DNA from: Candidatus Cacconaster merdequi | GTDB taxonomy: Bacteria; Bacteroidota; Bacteroidia; Bacteroidales; UBA932 | NCBI GenBank assembly: GCA_018064345.1 | Contig: JAGHVK010000066.1 | Span: 52,540-116,539, forward strand | DNA: 64,000 bases | Direction of reading: 5' to 3' | In this document: in pieces, positions 8,103-15,829 of the stretch | Layout of the letters: each line of letters begins with the position of its first letter | How positions within the stretch are numbered: position 1 is the first letter of the stretch | Translations under genes and position numbers: made by a program | Notes under the pieces: model-generated | Databases searched by the model: none | What the model was told of the DNA's origin: nothing | What the model saw: the letters and a program-made list of their open reading frames with translations, nothing else

Positions 8103-9113
8103 CTAAATCAGGATTCCTGCTGATTCACACTGCCGTATCATCTCTTCCGGCCAGATGCTTGACTGGATCTCGCCTATGTGGGCTTTCCTCAGAAGGAACA
8201 TGCAGAGACGGCTTTGGCCGATACCTCCTCCTATGGTCAGCGGCAGTCTGCCTTCAAGCAGCAGACGGTGGTACATAAGCTCTTTCTTCCACTCCTGACC
8301 GCTTGCCTTCAATTGATATTCAAGAGACGCCTCGTCCACTCTGATTCCCATGGAGGAGAGCTCGAACGCACTCTCCAGAACAGGGTTCCATACTATGAGG
8401 TCACCGTTGAGGCTCCAGTCGTCATAGTCGGCGGCACGGCTGTCGTGAGGCTGCCCGTCGGAAAGTCTCTCGCCGATTCCGATGATGAAGACAGCCCGCT
8501 TCTCCTCCGCTATGCGGTTTTCTCTTTCTTTGGGCGTTAAACCGGGATATTTCCGCAGAAGTTCCTCGCTGGTGATAAAGTATATGTCTTCGGGAAGAAT
8601 CGGCTTTATTTGGGGGTATTCTACGAAAATAAGGTTTTCCGTCACCTTGATGGCTTCGAAGATTCTGCGGACAGTGCTCCTGAGGAATCCGAGATTCCTG
8701 TCTCCCTGTTCGATGACCTTCTCCCAGTCCCACTGGTCCACGTATATCGAGTGGATATTGTCGAGCTCTTCATCAGGCCTCAAGGCGTTCATATCGGTGT
8801 AGATTCCTCTTCCCGCTGCCGTGCCCATCCTGCCAAGCTTGACTCTTTTCCATTTTGCGAGAGAATGGACGACCTCTGCCTTCGCTTCACCCATATCCTT
8901 GATAGGAAATGACACAGGCCTCTCGACTCCGCTCAGGTCATCGTTCAAACCTGTCCCATTGAGCACTACCATCGGAGCCGTCACCCTAAGCAGTGAAAGT
9001 TGTGCCGCCAGATTCTTCTGGAACATATCCTTCACCATCTTTATCGCCTTTTCTGTGACTTCCCTTCCCCCGAGTATGTCAGAGTAGCCTGCAGGTATTT
9101 TCAATACACTCAT
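8103..9113 (-). CDS. asnA: Aspartate--ammonia ligase (asparagine synthetase A)
   Basis: AsnA makes asparagine from aspartate, ammonia and ATP; its fold is that of class II aminoacyl-tRNA synthetases. The 336-residue protein starts 'MSVLKIPAGYSDILGGREV' and has 'VERPVSFPIKDM', 'VHSLAKWKRVKLG', 'IYVDQWDWEKVI' and a C-terminal 'TIGGGIGQSRLCMFLL' block, which matches the class II motif 3 region. The start at 9113 is preceded by an AGGA site. The upstream extension in frame (to 9167) runs through the promoter and is not coding. Confidence 0.95.
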   Translation of the reverse strand: MSVLKIPAGYSDILGGREVTEKAIKMVKDMFQKNLAAQLSLLRVTAPMVVLNGTGLNDDLSGVERPVSFPIKDMGEAKAEVVHSLAKWKRVKLGRMGTAAGRGIYTDMNALRPDEELDNIHSIYVDQWDWEKVIEQGDRNLGFLRSTVRRIFEAIKVTENLIFVEYPQIKPILPEDIYFITSEELLRKYPGLTPKERENRIAEEKRAVFIIGIGERLSDGQPHDSRAADYDDWSLNGDLIVWNPVLESAFELSSMGIRVDEASLEYQLKASGQEWKKELMYHRLLLEGRLPLTIGGGIGQSRLCMFLLRKAHIGEIQSSIWPEEMIRQCESAGILI

Positions 9114-9139
9114 ATCCTGTATATTATAAATAATTATAA

Positions 9140-9168
9140 CAAAAATATTATTTGCACCATCTGTCAAG
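9140..9168 (-). promoter_or_regulatory. Probable asnA promoter
   Basis: On the minus strand there is CTTG (9165-9168), a 17-base gap, and TATTTTTG (9140-9147), a good fit to the Bacteroidota promoter. It would start transcription about 20 bases before the asnA ATG. The -33 box lies inside the 3' end of the upstream peptidase gene. Confidence 0.55.
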
Positions 9169-11238
9169 CCATTCGAAGAATTCCCTGTTCCAATGGATAG
9201 AATTCTGCGGTTTGAGTATCCAGTGGTTCTCTTCCGGGAAAAGTATCATCTTCGAAGGACATCCCATCATCTGTGCGGCATTGAAAGCTGACATCCCCTG
9301 CTCGACCGGAACACGGTAGTCTTTCTCGCCGTGGGTGATGAGTATAGGAGTGTTCCAGTTCCTGATAAGTTTGTGAGGGGAGTTTGCGTAATGGCGCACT
9401 GCGTATGGATTGTCGCTCCAAGGAGAGCCGGCCATATATGTTCCCGGCATCTTGCAGCCTCCGTTGTCCCAGTCAGGGAACCACATCTCTTCGGTGGACA
9501 TATACATTGATTCCTGATTGAAGATTCCCGCGTGGGCGATGAATGCAGAGAATCTGTTCTGGTGGATTCCGGCAAGATAATATACCGAATAACCGCCGTA
9601 ACTTGCACCCACGGCAGCCATCTTGCCGACATAAGGCTCTGCCTTCATTGCATCTGCAGCCGAAAGATAGTCAAGCATATTCTGACCGCAGTAGTCTCCG
9701 GAAATCTGTTCACACCACTCTTGTCCGAAAGCGGTTGTTCCCCTGCGGTTAGGCAACACCACGATATAACCCTGTGATGCCATCAGACGGTAGTTCCATC
9801 TTGTGGACCATCCCTGTGAGATTGTCCCCTGAGGGCCGCCGAGACACAGTTCGATTGCAGGATAAACCTTTGAAGCATCAAAATCAGGAGGATAAACCAC
9901 CCAGGTGAGCATCTTCTTCCCGTCAGTTGTAGGAATCCAACGCTCTTCGACAGTGCAACCGGCCAACTGTGAAAGTATATCGTCGTTTTCGTGGCTGATC
10001 TGCTTCCAGCTGCCGTCTTCCAGAGATATTGAAACTATCTCGGACGGGCGGAGGAGCGATGCGTTGGTTGTTATCAGCTTGTCGCCGGCAATGGCCGGTG
10101 TGTCAAAGTCATACCATTCATGCTGCGGGGTTATGCGTGACAGGTTCCCTTCAAGGTCAACCTTCCATATTTCACGTACGCCTTCCACTTCGGAGCAGAA
10201 ATAGAGGGCATCCGATTCAGGTGTCCAGACCGGAGAACTTGCATTGTACTTGAAAGAAGAGGTAAGTTCTTTCCGCTCGCCTGAAACAATCTCACCCACG
10301 AAGATACGTACCTTGTCAGCCTCATATCCGTTGCGTTCCATACTCAGCCAGGCAACTTTCGTGTCGTCAGGGGAGAAGACAGGGTCCGTGTCGTATCCCA
10401 TCATACCCTCAGACATGTTGAATTCGCATCCGTTCTCCATATTGTAGATGTAAATATCTGAATTTGTGGAGAAAGCGTAATCTCTTCCAGTAAGTTTGCG
10501 GCAAGAGTAGGCTATCTGGTGCGACTGAGGTGCAAAGGAGAGCTGCTCCAGGCCGCTGAAAGGTTCTGCAGGAAGTTCGAAAGGTTCACCGGCGAGAATG
10601 TCGGTAGCTTCACCGAGAACATTTCCGTCAAACGGGGCGAACCAGGTGTGAGGAACACTCTCAACAAAGTGGTCCCAGTGGCGGTACATAAGCCCTTCTA
10701 TCGTGCGTGCATCTGATTTGTCGAGATCGGGGTAAATGTCAACCGGTTTTTTCGCCACTTTGAAATCCGAACTGAACATCACATATTCCTCATCAGGAGA
10801 GAACTTGAATTCCATTATGCCGCCTTCAACGTTGCTTATCTTCCTTGGGGTCCCGCCGTTTGAAGGACATACCCATATCTGGCCATCTTCAAGGTAGGCT
10901 ATGCCTTTGCCCCCGCCGATCCACCTTCCGTTGGACTGGCTCTTGTCGCCATCTGTAACTTTCCTGTTCGAAGAGCCGTCCGCATTCATGATGTAAAGAT
11001 GGCGCAGGCTCCTGTTCTGCTCAATAGAAGTGTAACTTATGCCGTACAGTATCTCTTTCCCGTCCGGAGAGACCTGTATGTCTGAAATCTTGCCCATCTG
11101 ATGCATTATTTCAGGAGTGAAATGTCCGTTCTCGACGGTGATCGAAGGCTTGTCTGATATGGGTGTCTTTTCCGTGCAGTCTGTGCACAAAGAGGCTGTT
11201 GCTGCCATTACTGCTATTGAAAATAATAATCGTTTCAT
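9148..11238 (-). CDS. S9 family serine peptidase (prolyl oligopeptidase / DPP5-like)
   Basis: A 696-residue exported peptidase. The N-terminus is a signal peptide ('MKRLLFSIAVMAATASLC'); Cys residues at 18 and 21 may make it a lipoprotein, but the lipobox is poor. Residues about 50-430 form a WD-like beta-propeller ('VSPDGKEILYG', 'FSPDEEYVMFSS', 'FSPDDTKVAWLS'). The C-terminal alpha/beta-hydrolase domain holds the triad S546 ('VGASYGGYS'), D640 ('HGEKDYRVP') and H672 ('FPEENHWI'). Closest in layout to dipeptidyl peptidase 5 of Porphyromonas. It likely trims dipeptides from peptides in the periplasm. It lies 3 bases after a second S9 peptidase gene on the same strand. Confidence 0.9.
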   Translation of the reverse strand: MKRLLFSIAVMAATASLCTDCTEKTPISDKPSITVENGHFTPEIMHQMGKISDIQVSPDGKEILYGISYTSIEQNRSLRHLYIMNADGSSNRKVTDGDKSQSNGRWIGGGKGIAYLEDGQIWVCPSNGGTPRKISNVEGGIMEFKFSPDEEYVMFSSDFKVAKKPVDIYPDLDKSDARTIEGLMYRHWDHFVESVPHTWFAPFDGNVLGEATDILAGEPFELPAEPFSGLEQLSFAPQSHQIAYSCRKLTGRDYAFSTNSDIYIYNMENGCEFNMSEGMMGYDTDPVFSPDDTKVAWLSMERNGYEADKVRIFVGEIVSGERKELTSSFKYNASSPVWTPESDALYFCSEVEGVREIWKVDLEGNLSRITPQHEWYDFDTPAIAGDKLITTNASLLRPSEIVSISLEDGSWKQISHENDDILSQLAGCTVEERWIPTTDGKKMLTWVVYPPDFDASKVYPAIELCLGGPQGTISQGWSTRWNYRLMASQGYIVVLPNRRGTTAFGQEWCEQISGDYCGQNMLDYLSAADAMKAEPYVGKMAAVGASYGGYSVYYLAGIHQNRFSAFIAHAGIFNQESMYMSTEEMWFPDWDNGGCKMPGTYMAGSPWSDNPYAVRHYANSPHKLIRNWNTPILITHGEKDYRVPVEQGMSAFNAAQMMGCPSKMILFPEENHWILKPQNSIHWNREFFEWLDRWCK

Positions 11239-11241
11239 ATT

Positions 11242-14010
11242 CTATTCGGTTGTGTTTTCATCTTTTTCAAACCCGTAGTCTATACCCTTGAGGGTGGCCG
11301 GAACTCCGCTCGACATCCATACAGGCATCGGCTCACCTTTAAGGAAATGGCCGAAGAACTGCTCCAGACGTATGCTGAGGTCCTTGCGGTTGCGCCGCTC
11401 CTTCAAGTTATGGGCTTCATCGTTGTACTGGAGCATCCAGGCTTGTTTTCCGCAACGGCGCAGACCGTTGAAGAATTCGATGCCCTGCCACCAAGGAACG
11501 GCTCCGTCCTGGTCGTTGTGCATAATGAGGACAGGGGTTGTCACGTCAGGGACGTGGAAAAGAGGAGAGTTCTCCACGTAAAGGTCGAACCCCTCCCAGA
11601 GGTCCTTGCCGATACGGCTTTGTCCTCTCTCATACTGCATAGTGCGTGCCCGGCCGCTCTCCCATCGGATTCCACCGTAGGCACTTGTCATATTGCTTAC
11701 TGGTGCGCCTGCCCCGGCAGCCTTGAAACGGTTTGTCTGAGTGATGACGTATGCCACCTGATATCCTCCCCAGCTCTGTCCCTGGATAGCCATATTGTCA
11801 CCGTCAATCCACGGGTAGCTGCACAACATGTCGCAGGCAGGCATCAGGTAGTTCATACAGCTCTTGCCGGGATGTCCGTCGGTGTAGCGTATGTCAGGAA
11901 TGAAACAGATATATCCGTTGCTGACGAAATATGGTATGTTCACCGTCGAAGCGCTTGGAGCAGGGTTGCGAGGCTGGTACAAGTCATCTGAATAGCGCTC
12001 GTAGAAATATATTATGACAGGATACTTCTTCGAAGCATCGAAGTCTTCAGGCTTGAAGAGCAGACCTTCAGCGAAAGTCCCGTCAGCAGCGTTCCAGTTC
12101 ACCAGTTCTACCGTTCCCCAGTTGTAGTCGCGCTGTTGAGGGTTTATGTCAGTCAACTGTTTCTGGCTCTTGAACATATCCTTTGTCATCCAAAGGTTGT
12201 TTCCACTTTCGAAATTGCCTTTGTTGAAGAGTGCCACAGGATTCTTGCCTGCGGTCATGACAGGGGCTCCGTAACAGCAAGGACCTTCAGCGAGCTGCTG
12301 GACGTGAGTACCTTTTCTGGTGATATCCTTTCTGGCAATACCGTACTCCTTGCTGGTGTGGTTGAAAGTGATGAAATAGACAGGTTCATCCTTCTTTATG
12401 AGAAGATGCTCCGCAGCAGTTTCTCCTCTTGTTGAAACCGGATGGATGAGAGTGTAGGTAACGTTGGCGCTGCGGCCTTTCCCTTCAGTGAAAACAGCAG
12501 GAGCAGCGGCCCCTGAAGGGTCGAACTGCCAGTAGTCGTAACGGTCGCGGATCAGGAAATATCTGGAATCCTTGGCCCATACCACCGTCCCGTTGGCGCC
12601 AGGCCACATAGGATGGTCATCCTCTTCATCATAGAAAGCGACTCCAAGATTGGCGGTCAGATTTGTGAATCGGTCATTATCAAGTGAATACAGATACCAA
12701 TTGCTTTCCTTTGCATTGAAGGCGACGTACCATTTCCCGTCAGGAGACTGGCTGTACCGCTCAAAATGGGCTCCTTCCATAAGGAGCCGGCGGCTGCCAT
12801 CCTTCAGAGATATCTTGTAAAGGTCTTCCGTGGTATTGCTCTCCCACTGAGTGCTTATACGGTATGGCTTGTCGCAGGTTTCCAATACATAATCCTGATG
12901 ATAATCCTCAGGAATAGAGACATCAGGGAAAAGTTCGTCCCCGAGCTGTGCGAATCCGCTTCCATCGTAGCCTATCCTGGCAAGATAAGTACGCTCCTTG
13001 TCGCGTGCAAGGTTGTTTTTCTGAACAGGCTGGATATAATCCTCGTTCCACGTCCAGATATCAAGTTTTGCCTGCTCGAAATCAACGAGAGAAGTATCCT
13101 TTTCGCGTGGCACGGGCATCGTACCGAAGGTGAGGTAGTGGTCCTGGAAGCCAATTTTCCTCTTCTCACCGATTTTCCAACCTTTCGGCAGGACGGGAGC
13201 GTCGTGTTTGAGAAGGACTTTCGCCGCTTCTCCTTCGTAGAGATACATATCCTGCCTCTTTGCAGCGTCCTTCACAGTGTCCGGATTTGCGAAGAATACG
13301 AGTTTGTCACCTTCCTTGCTGAAATTCAGGTTTGAGAAAACAGATTTTTTCTCTCCCGTCATCACTTCTGTACTTTTACGGGCAGCGGGGTCATAGAGGA
13401 ACACTCCCCGGATGGTCGTGCTGTCCTTCTCACCGACTTTTGTGACGTAGGCAATCTTCTCGCATTTTTCCGGTATGGAGAAAGATTCCACGGAAGCTAT
13501 CGAATCGACTCGGAAAGTTTTGATATCAAGCACATAAAGAGTGTCATTCCCTTTGTATGCTTTCTGAAAGGCAACGAATGAGTCAGGGACAGAAGCCGTC
13601 TTCATCGACTTGAGACCTTCGTATCTTTCAATTTTTCCGGTAGCAAGGTCCATAACCCCGAGAGAGTCCTTCGGTGCCTCGTCACCGGTTTTCTTGTCAA
13701 TCTTGGCTTGACGCGTCTGCTGGAACGAAGGAGAAATACGGAAAATCGCTTTTGTGGCATCTTTGGTGATGGTCACCTGAGAGGCCCGCTCCACCAGATA
13801 CTCTTTCCCATTGCGGACATTGTAGACGTGAAGTACGGCATCACCCTCTTGCGGAGACACAGTGAAGGTGGCCCAGTTGCCACCGTCCTGGATTCTGAGC
13901 CCGCCTATCGATTTCCAGCTGTCATAGACCGAGTGGTCGATTGCAGGTTTCTGGGCGAAAGATGTCAGTGATAATAGGACAACCGCCACTGTTGTAAGAA
14001 GATGTTTCAT
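11242..14010 (-). CDS. S9 family serine peptidase, long form
   Basis: A 922-residue exported peptidase with signal peptide 'MKHLLTTVAVVLLSLTSFAQ'. A long propeller-like N-terminal region is followed by a prolyl-oligopeptidase catalytic domain with S746 ('IQGQSWGGYQ'), D835 ('MHNDQDGAVPWW') and H867 ('YNDEAHNL'). It is about 200 residues longer than the neighbouring S9 peptidase and not a recent duplicate of it. The two genes form a unit, suggesting complementary specificities in periplasmic peptide breakdown. The probable promoter is at 14072-14079. Confidence 0.9.
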   Translation of the reverse strand: MKHLLTTVAVVLLSLTSFAQKPAIDHSVYDSWKSIGGLRIQDGGNWATFTVSPQEGDAVLHVYNVRNGKEYLVERASQVTITKDATKAIFRISPSFQQTRQAKIDKKTGDEAPKDSLGVMDLATGKIERYEGLKSMKTASVPDSFVAFQKAYKGNDTLYVLDIKTFRVDSIASVESFSIPEKCEKIAYVTKVGEKDSTTIRGVFLYDPAARKSTEVMTGEKKSVFSNLNFSKEGDKLVFFANPDTVKDAAKRQDMYLYEGEAAKVLLKHDAPVLPKGWKIGEKRKIGFQDHYLTFGTMPVPREKDTSLVDFEQAKLDIWTWNEDYIQPVQKNNLARDKERTYLARIGYDGSGFAQLGDELFPDVSIPEDYHQDYVLETCDKPYRISTQWESNTTEDLYKISLKDGSRRLLMEGAHFERYSQSPDGKWYVAFNAKESNWYLYSLDNDRFTNLTANLGVAFYDEEDDHPMWPGANGTVVWAKDSRYFLIRDRYDYWQFDPSGAAAPAVFTEGKGRSANVTYTLIHPVSTRGETAAEHLLIKKDEPVYFITFNHTSKEYGIARKDITRKGTHVQQLAEGPCCYGAPVMTAGKNPVALFNKGNFESGNNLWMTKDMFKSQKQLTDINPQQRDYNWGTVELVNWNAADGTFAEGLLFKPEDFDASKKYPVIIYFYERYSDDLYQPRNPAPSASTVNIPYFVSNGYICFIPDIRYTDGHPGKSCMNYLMPACDMLCSYPWIDGDNMAIQGQSWGGYQVAYVITQTNRFKAAGAGAPVSNMTSAYGGIRWESGRARTMQYERGQSRIGKDLWEGFDLYVENSPLFHVPDVTTPVLIMHNDQDGAVPWWQGIEFFNGLRRCGKQAWMLQYNDEAHNLKERRNRKDLSIRLEQFFGHFLKGEPMPVWMSSGVPATLKGIDYGFEKDENTTE

Positions 14011-14037
14011 TTTTTCAAGATTTTTCAGACGAAAGGG

Positions 14038-14051
14038 ACCTGTTTTCTAAT
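14038..14051 (+). repeat. Degenerate copy of recurrent boundary motif
   Basis: ACCTGTTTTCTAAT differs from the motif core ACCTGTTTTGAAAT at two bases. It lies in the leader region of the minus-strand S9 peptidase gene. Listed for completeness; on its own it would not be called. Confidence 0.4.
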
Positions 14052-14071
14052 GTTTTCCAATCAGTAACCTA

Positions 14072-14079
14072 CAAAGATA
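14072..14079 (-). promoter_or_regulatory. Probable -7 box for the two S9 peptidase genes
   Basis: CAAAGATA on the plus strand is TATCTTTG on the minus strand, an exact -7 match, 62 bases before the ATG. I see no clear -33 box. The leader would contain a degenerate copy of the recurrent gene-boundary motif (14038-14051, antisense). Confidence 0.5.
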
Positions 14080-14141
14080 CGATTTTCATATGATAAGCTG
14101 CGCACGTGGACGAAATATCGAAGATTTTCACGTTCGGTTTC

Positions 14142-14171
14142 TTGTACTCTTTCAGATTTTTCATACCTTTG
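14142..14171 (+). promoter_or_regulatory. Promoter of tRNA-Leu(CAA)
   Basis: TTG (14142-14144), a 19-base gap, then TACCTTTG (14164-14171), ending 11 bases before the tRNA. The other tRNA-Leu gene at 27372 has the identical TACCTTTG box at the same kind of distance, which supports both. Confidence 0.7.
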
Positions 14172-14182
14172 CATCCGCACTG

Positions 14183-14267
14183 GCCCGGATGGCGGAATCG
14201 GTAGACGCGCTGGTCTCAAACACCAGTGGCCGCGAGGCTGTGCCGGTTCGACCCCGGCTCCGGGTAC
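14183..14267 (+). tRNA. tRNA-Leu (anticodon CAA)
   Basis: The gene has the long variable arm of a leucine tRNA. The anticodon stem is CTGGT/ACCAG with loop CTCAAAC, giving anticodon CAA (reads UUG). The T arm contains GGTTCGACCCC. The acceptor stem GCCCGGA/TCCGGGT pairs fully except for a G1-U72 wobble. The terminal CCA is not complete in the DNA. An open frame on the opposite strand is only a reflection of the tRNA. Confidence 0.95.
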
Positions 14268-14273
14268 CGAATG

Positions 14274-14313
14274 AATCTGCAAGTAATTGATTTTCAATGC
14301 TTGCAGATTTTTT
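14274..14313 (+). terminator. Terminator after tRNA-Leu(CAA)
   Basis: AATCTGCAAG pairs perfectly with CTTGCAGATT (10 bp); inside, ATTGA/TCAAT adds a second short stem. A run of six T follows. It starts 7 bases after the tRNA. Confidence 0.9.
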
Positions 14314-14315
14314 AC

Positions 14316-14330
14316 AACCTGTTTTGAAAT
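14316..14330 (+). repeat. Recurrent boundary motif, copy
   Basis: AACCTGTTTTGAAAT is a full match to the motif. It lies between the tRNA terminator and the following gene, and its TTTTG also serves as the -33 box of the promoter at 14323-14352. Confidence 0.7.
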
Positions 14331-14352
14331 CAAGAAAAACTGAGTAAATTTG
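14323..14352 (+). promoter_or_regulatory. Promoter of the flavin-oxidase-like lipoprotein gene
   Basis: TTTG (14323-14326), an 18-base gap and TAAATTTG (14345-14352) give a textbook Bacteroidota promoter. Transcription would begin near 14358, so the true start codon is the ATG at 14374, not the TTG at 14350. Confidence 0.75.
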
Positions 14353-14373
14353 TTCCGTACAATAATCGTCTTT

Positions 14374-14883
14374 ATGAAAGCTATTCTGCCATTCCTTGCC
14401 GCAGCAACATTACTTGTCTCCTGTGCTCAATCACCAAAATCCACAAATCACTCAGAATACCAATCATCAAACATAGAAGCCATGCAAAAGACCTTCGATT
14501 TTATCAAGCAGAACTGCCACAGTACTTATTTTATAGCAACGACAGACGGCGATCAGCCACGTGTACGTCCTTTTGGAACCATTCATATCTTCGAAGGTAA
14601 GCTTTACATCCAGACCGGCCACAAGAAAGACGTGGCAAAGCAGATTGCTGCCAACCCCAAGGTAGAACTATGCTGCTTCGACGGTCAGGGGAACTGGCTG
14701 CGTTTGAGCGGAACTCTTGTCGAAGATGAGAGAATCGAGGCAAAGAAGGCAATGCTTGATGCTTACCCGGAACTTCGCGGTATGTACGATGAAAACGACG
14801 GAAATACAGCGGTGTACTATTTCAAGGATGCTACTGCACGTTTCGATTCATTCGTAAAGGAACAGGAAATAGAGCAGTTCTGA
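14374..14883 (+). CDS. Pyridoxamine 5'-phosphate oxidase-fold protein with lipoprotein signal
   Basis: From the ATG at 14374 the protein has 169 residues and opens with 'MKAILPFLAAATLLVSC', a lipoprotein signal (Cys17). The rest is a split-barrel flavin-binding domain of the PNPOx-like family: 'STYFIATTDGDQPRVRPFG', 'KLYIQTGHKKDVAKQIAANP', 'GNWLRLSGTL'. Such small proteins are normally cytoplasmic, so the signal is unusual; an internal ATG before 'QKTFDFIKQNC' could produce a cytoplasmic form, but the promoter and signal support the exported one. Likely reduces or oxidises small substrates with FMN or F420-like cofactor; substrate unknown. A nitroreductase remnant follows 1 base after its stop. 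Confidence 0.8.
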   Translation: MKAILPFLAAATLLVSCAQSPKSTNHSEYQSSNIEAMQKTFDFIKQNCHSTYFIATTDGDQPRVRPFGTIHIFEGKLYIQTGHKKDVAKQIAANPKVELCCFDGQGNWLRLSGTLVEDERIEAKKAMLDAYPELRGMYDENDGNTAVYYFKDATARFDSFVKEQEIEQF

Positions 14884-14884
14884 G

Positions 14885-15144
14885 ATGACGATACAGGAAG
14901 CAATACAAGCGCGCCACTCTGTACGACAGTACATGGACAAGCCGCTGCCGCAAGATGTTGTAGCAGCACTTGAGGCAAAGATTGATGAAGTAAATGCCGT
15001 TGCAGGCCTTCACGTTCAGCTGATACTGAACGAGCCGAAATCTTTTCAGTGCGCTATGGCAAAATACGGCCGTTTCAGCGGAGTGTCCAACTATCTGGTG
15101 ATGGCCGGAAAGAAAACTTCGAATGGAAGGAACAGGTGAGATAA
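14885..15144 (+). pseudogene. Nitroreductase-family gene with internal deletion
   Basis: The reading frame opens as a nitroreductase ('MTIQEAIQARHSVRQYMDKP', then 'AMAKYGRFSGVSNYLVMAGK') but ends after 84 residues with 'KTSNGRNR'; intact family members have about 170-220. In the frame beginning at 15106 the same DNA reads 'RKENFEWKEQVR' and stops at 15144. That resembles the C-terminal end of this subfamily as I recall it ('GKENF-W-'). The simplest reading is an internal deletion of roughly 100 codons plus a frameshift, perhaps between two GGAAAGAA-like sequences. It would have been co-transcribed with the upstream flavin-fold lipoprotein. Confidence 0.7.
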
Positions 15145-15202
15145 AAATTCGCACAATAGGTTAGGAGGACTGCTCAAAAAGAATGGGACCCGAGTGACCT
15201 TT

Positions 15203-15796
15203 TTATTCTTTCCCGAATATCTCCCTTATCAGAGGGACGACAACTTTGGTCAGGACCGACTCGTTGAGGCGGTGTTCGCCGTCGAAGCGGCGGGCATCGG
15301 GGTAATGTTTGCGGAATAGGTCGTAGGTATTCACCTGTGTGTCGTGAATGCCGAAGAGGCCGTATGTGTTCTTGCGGTCAAAATCGGTGATACCAGCGAA
15401 CTGCTGCCTTTCCATCATATTGAAATGCTGTATCAGTTCGCGTGTAACGGTGTATTCCTTCTGGTTGTCCTTGCGGCGGTTGAAGTACTTGTGCGTGCCC
15501 GTCCTGAGCACTTTGGAGGCGTGGGACATGTTGAAAGCCGGATTTACGCATATCTTCCGGTAACCGAACATCTGCTGAGCGTACATACCGCCCATTGATG
15601 TCCCTATTATCAGGTCGGGATTGTTCTCTTCGCAATACTGTCGCAGGAAGGGCAGAGCGTCCACGGGGTCGAGAGGGATGTCCGGGGCGATAATCTCACA
15701 TTCCGGCAACAGTTTTCTCAAAGAGGCCACCGTACCGGAGGCTCCTGAAGACCCGAACCCGTGGAAATAGGCTATTGTCCGTTTTTCGGCTTCCAT
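15203..15796 (-). CDS. YqiA-like alpha/beta-hydrolase (esterase)
   Basis: A 197-residue cytoplasmic protein of the YqiA/UPF0227 type. It begins with 'IAYFHGFGSSGASGTV', has the nucleophile motif 'IIGTSMGGMYAQ', an Asp in 'LFGIHDTQV' and a His in 'FDGEHRLN', completing a serine-hydrolase triad. YqiA is an esterase acting on acyl-CoA or short esters; the substrate here is unknown. It is the last gene of the apparent minus-strand operon starting with the hydrogenase gene, 33 bases after the bleomycin-hydrolase-type gene. Confidence 0.85.
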   Translation of the reverse strand: MEAEKRTIAYFHGFGSSGASGTVASLRKLLPECEIIAPDIPLDPVDALPFLRQYCEENNPDLIIGTSMGGMYAQQMFGYRKICVNPAFNMSHASKVLRTGTHKYFNRRKDNQKEYTVTRELIQHFNMMERQQFAGITDFDRKNTYGLFGIHDTQVNTYDLFRKHYPDARRFDGEHRLNESVLTKVVVPLIREIFGKE

Positions 15797-15829
15797 ATTG
15801 GGGCAAATCAGATAGCTCCAGGGCTTGTG

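Noticed and set aside
14061-14333. Open frame on the minus strand across tRNA-Leu(CAA)
   Set aside because: It is the complement of a tRNA, its terminator and promoter; such frames with 'GVEPAQPRGHWCLRPARLP'-like sequence are a known annotation artefact.
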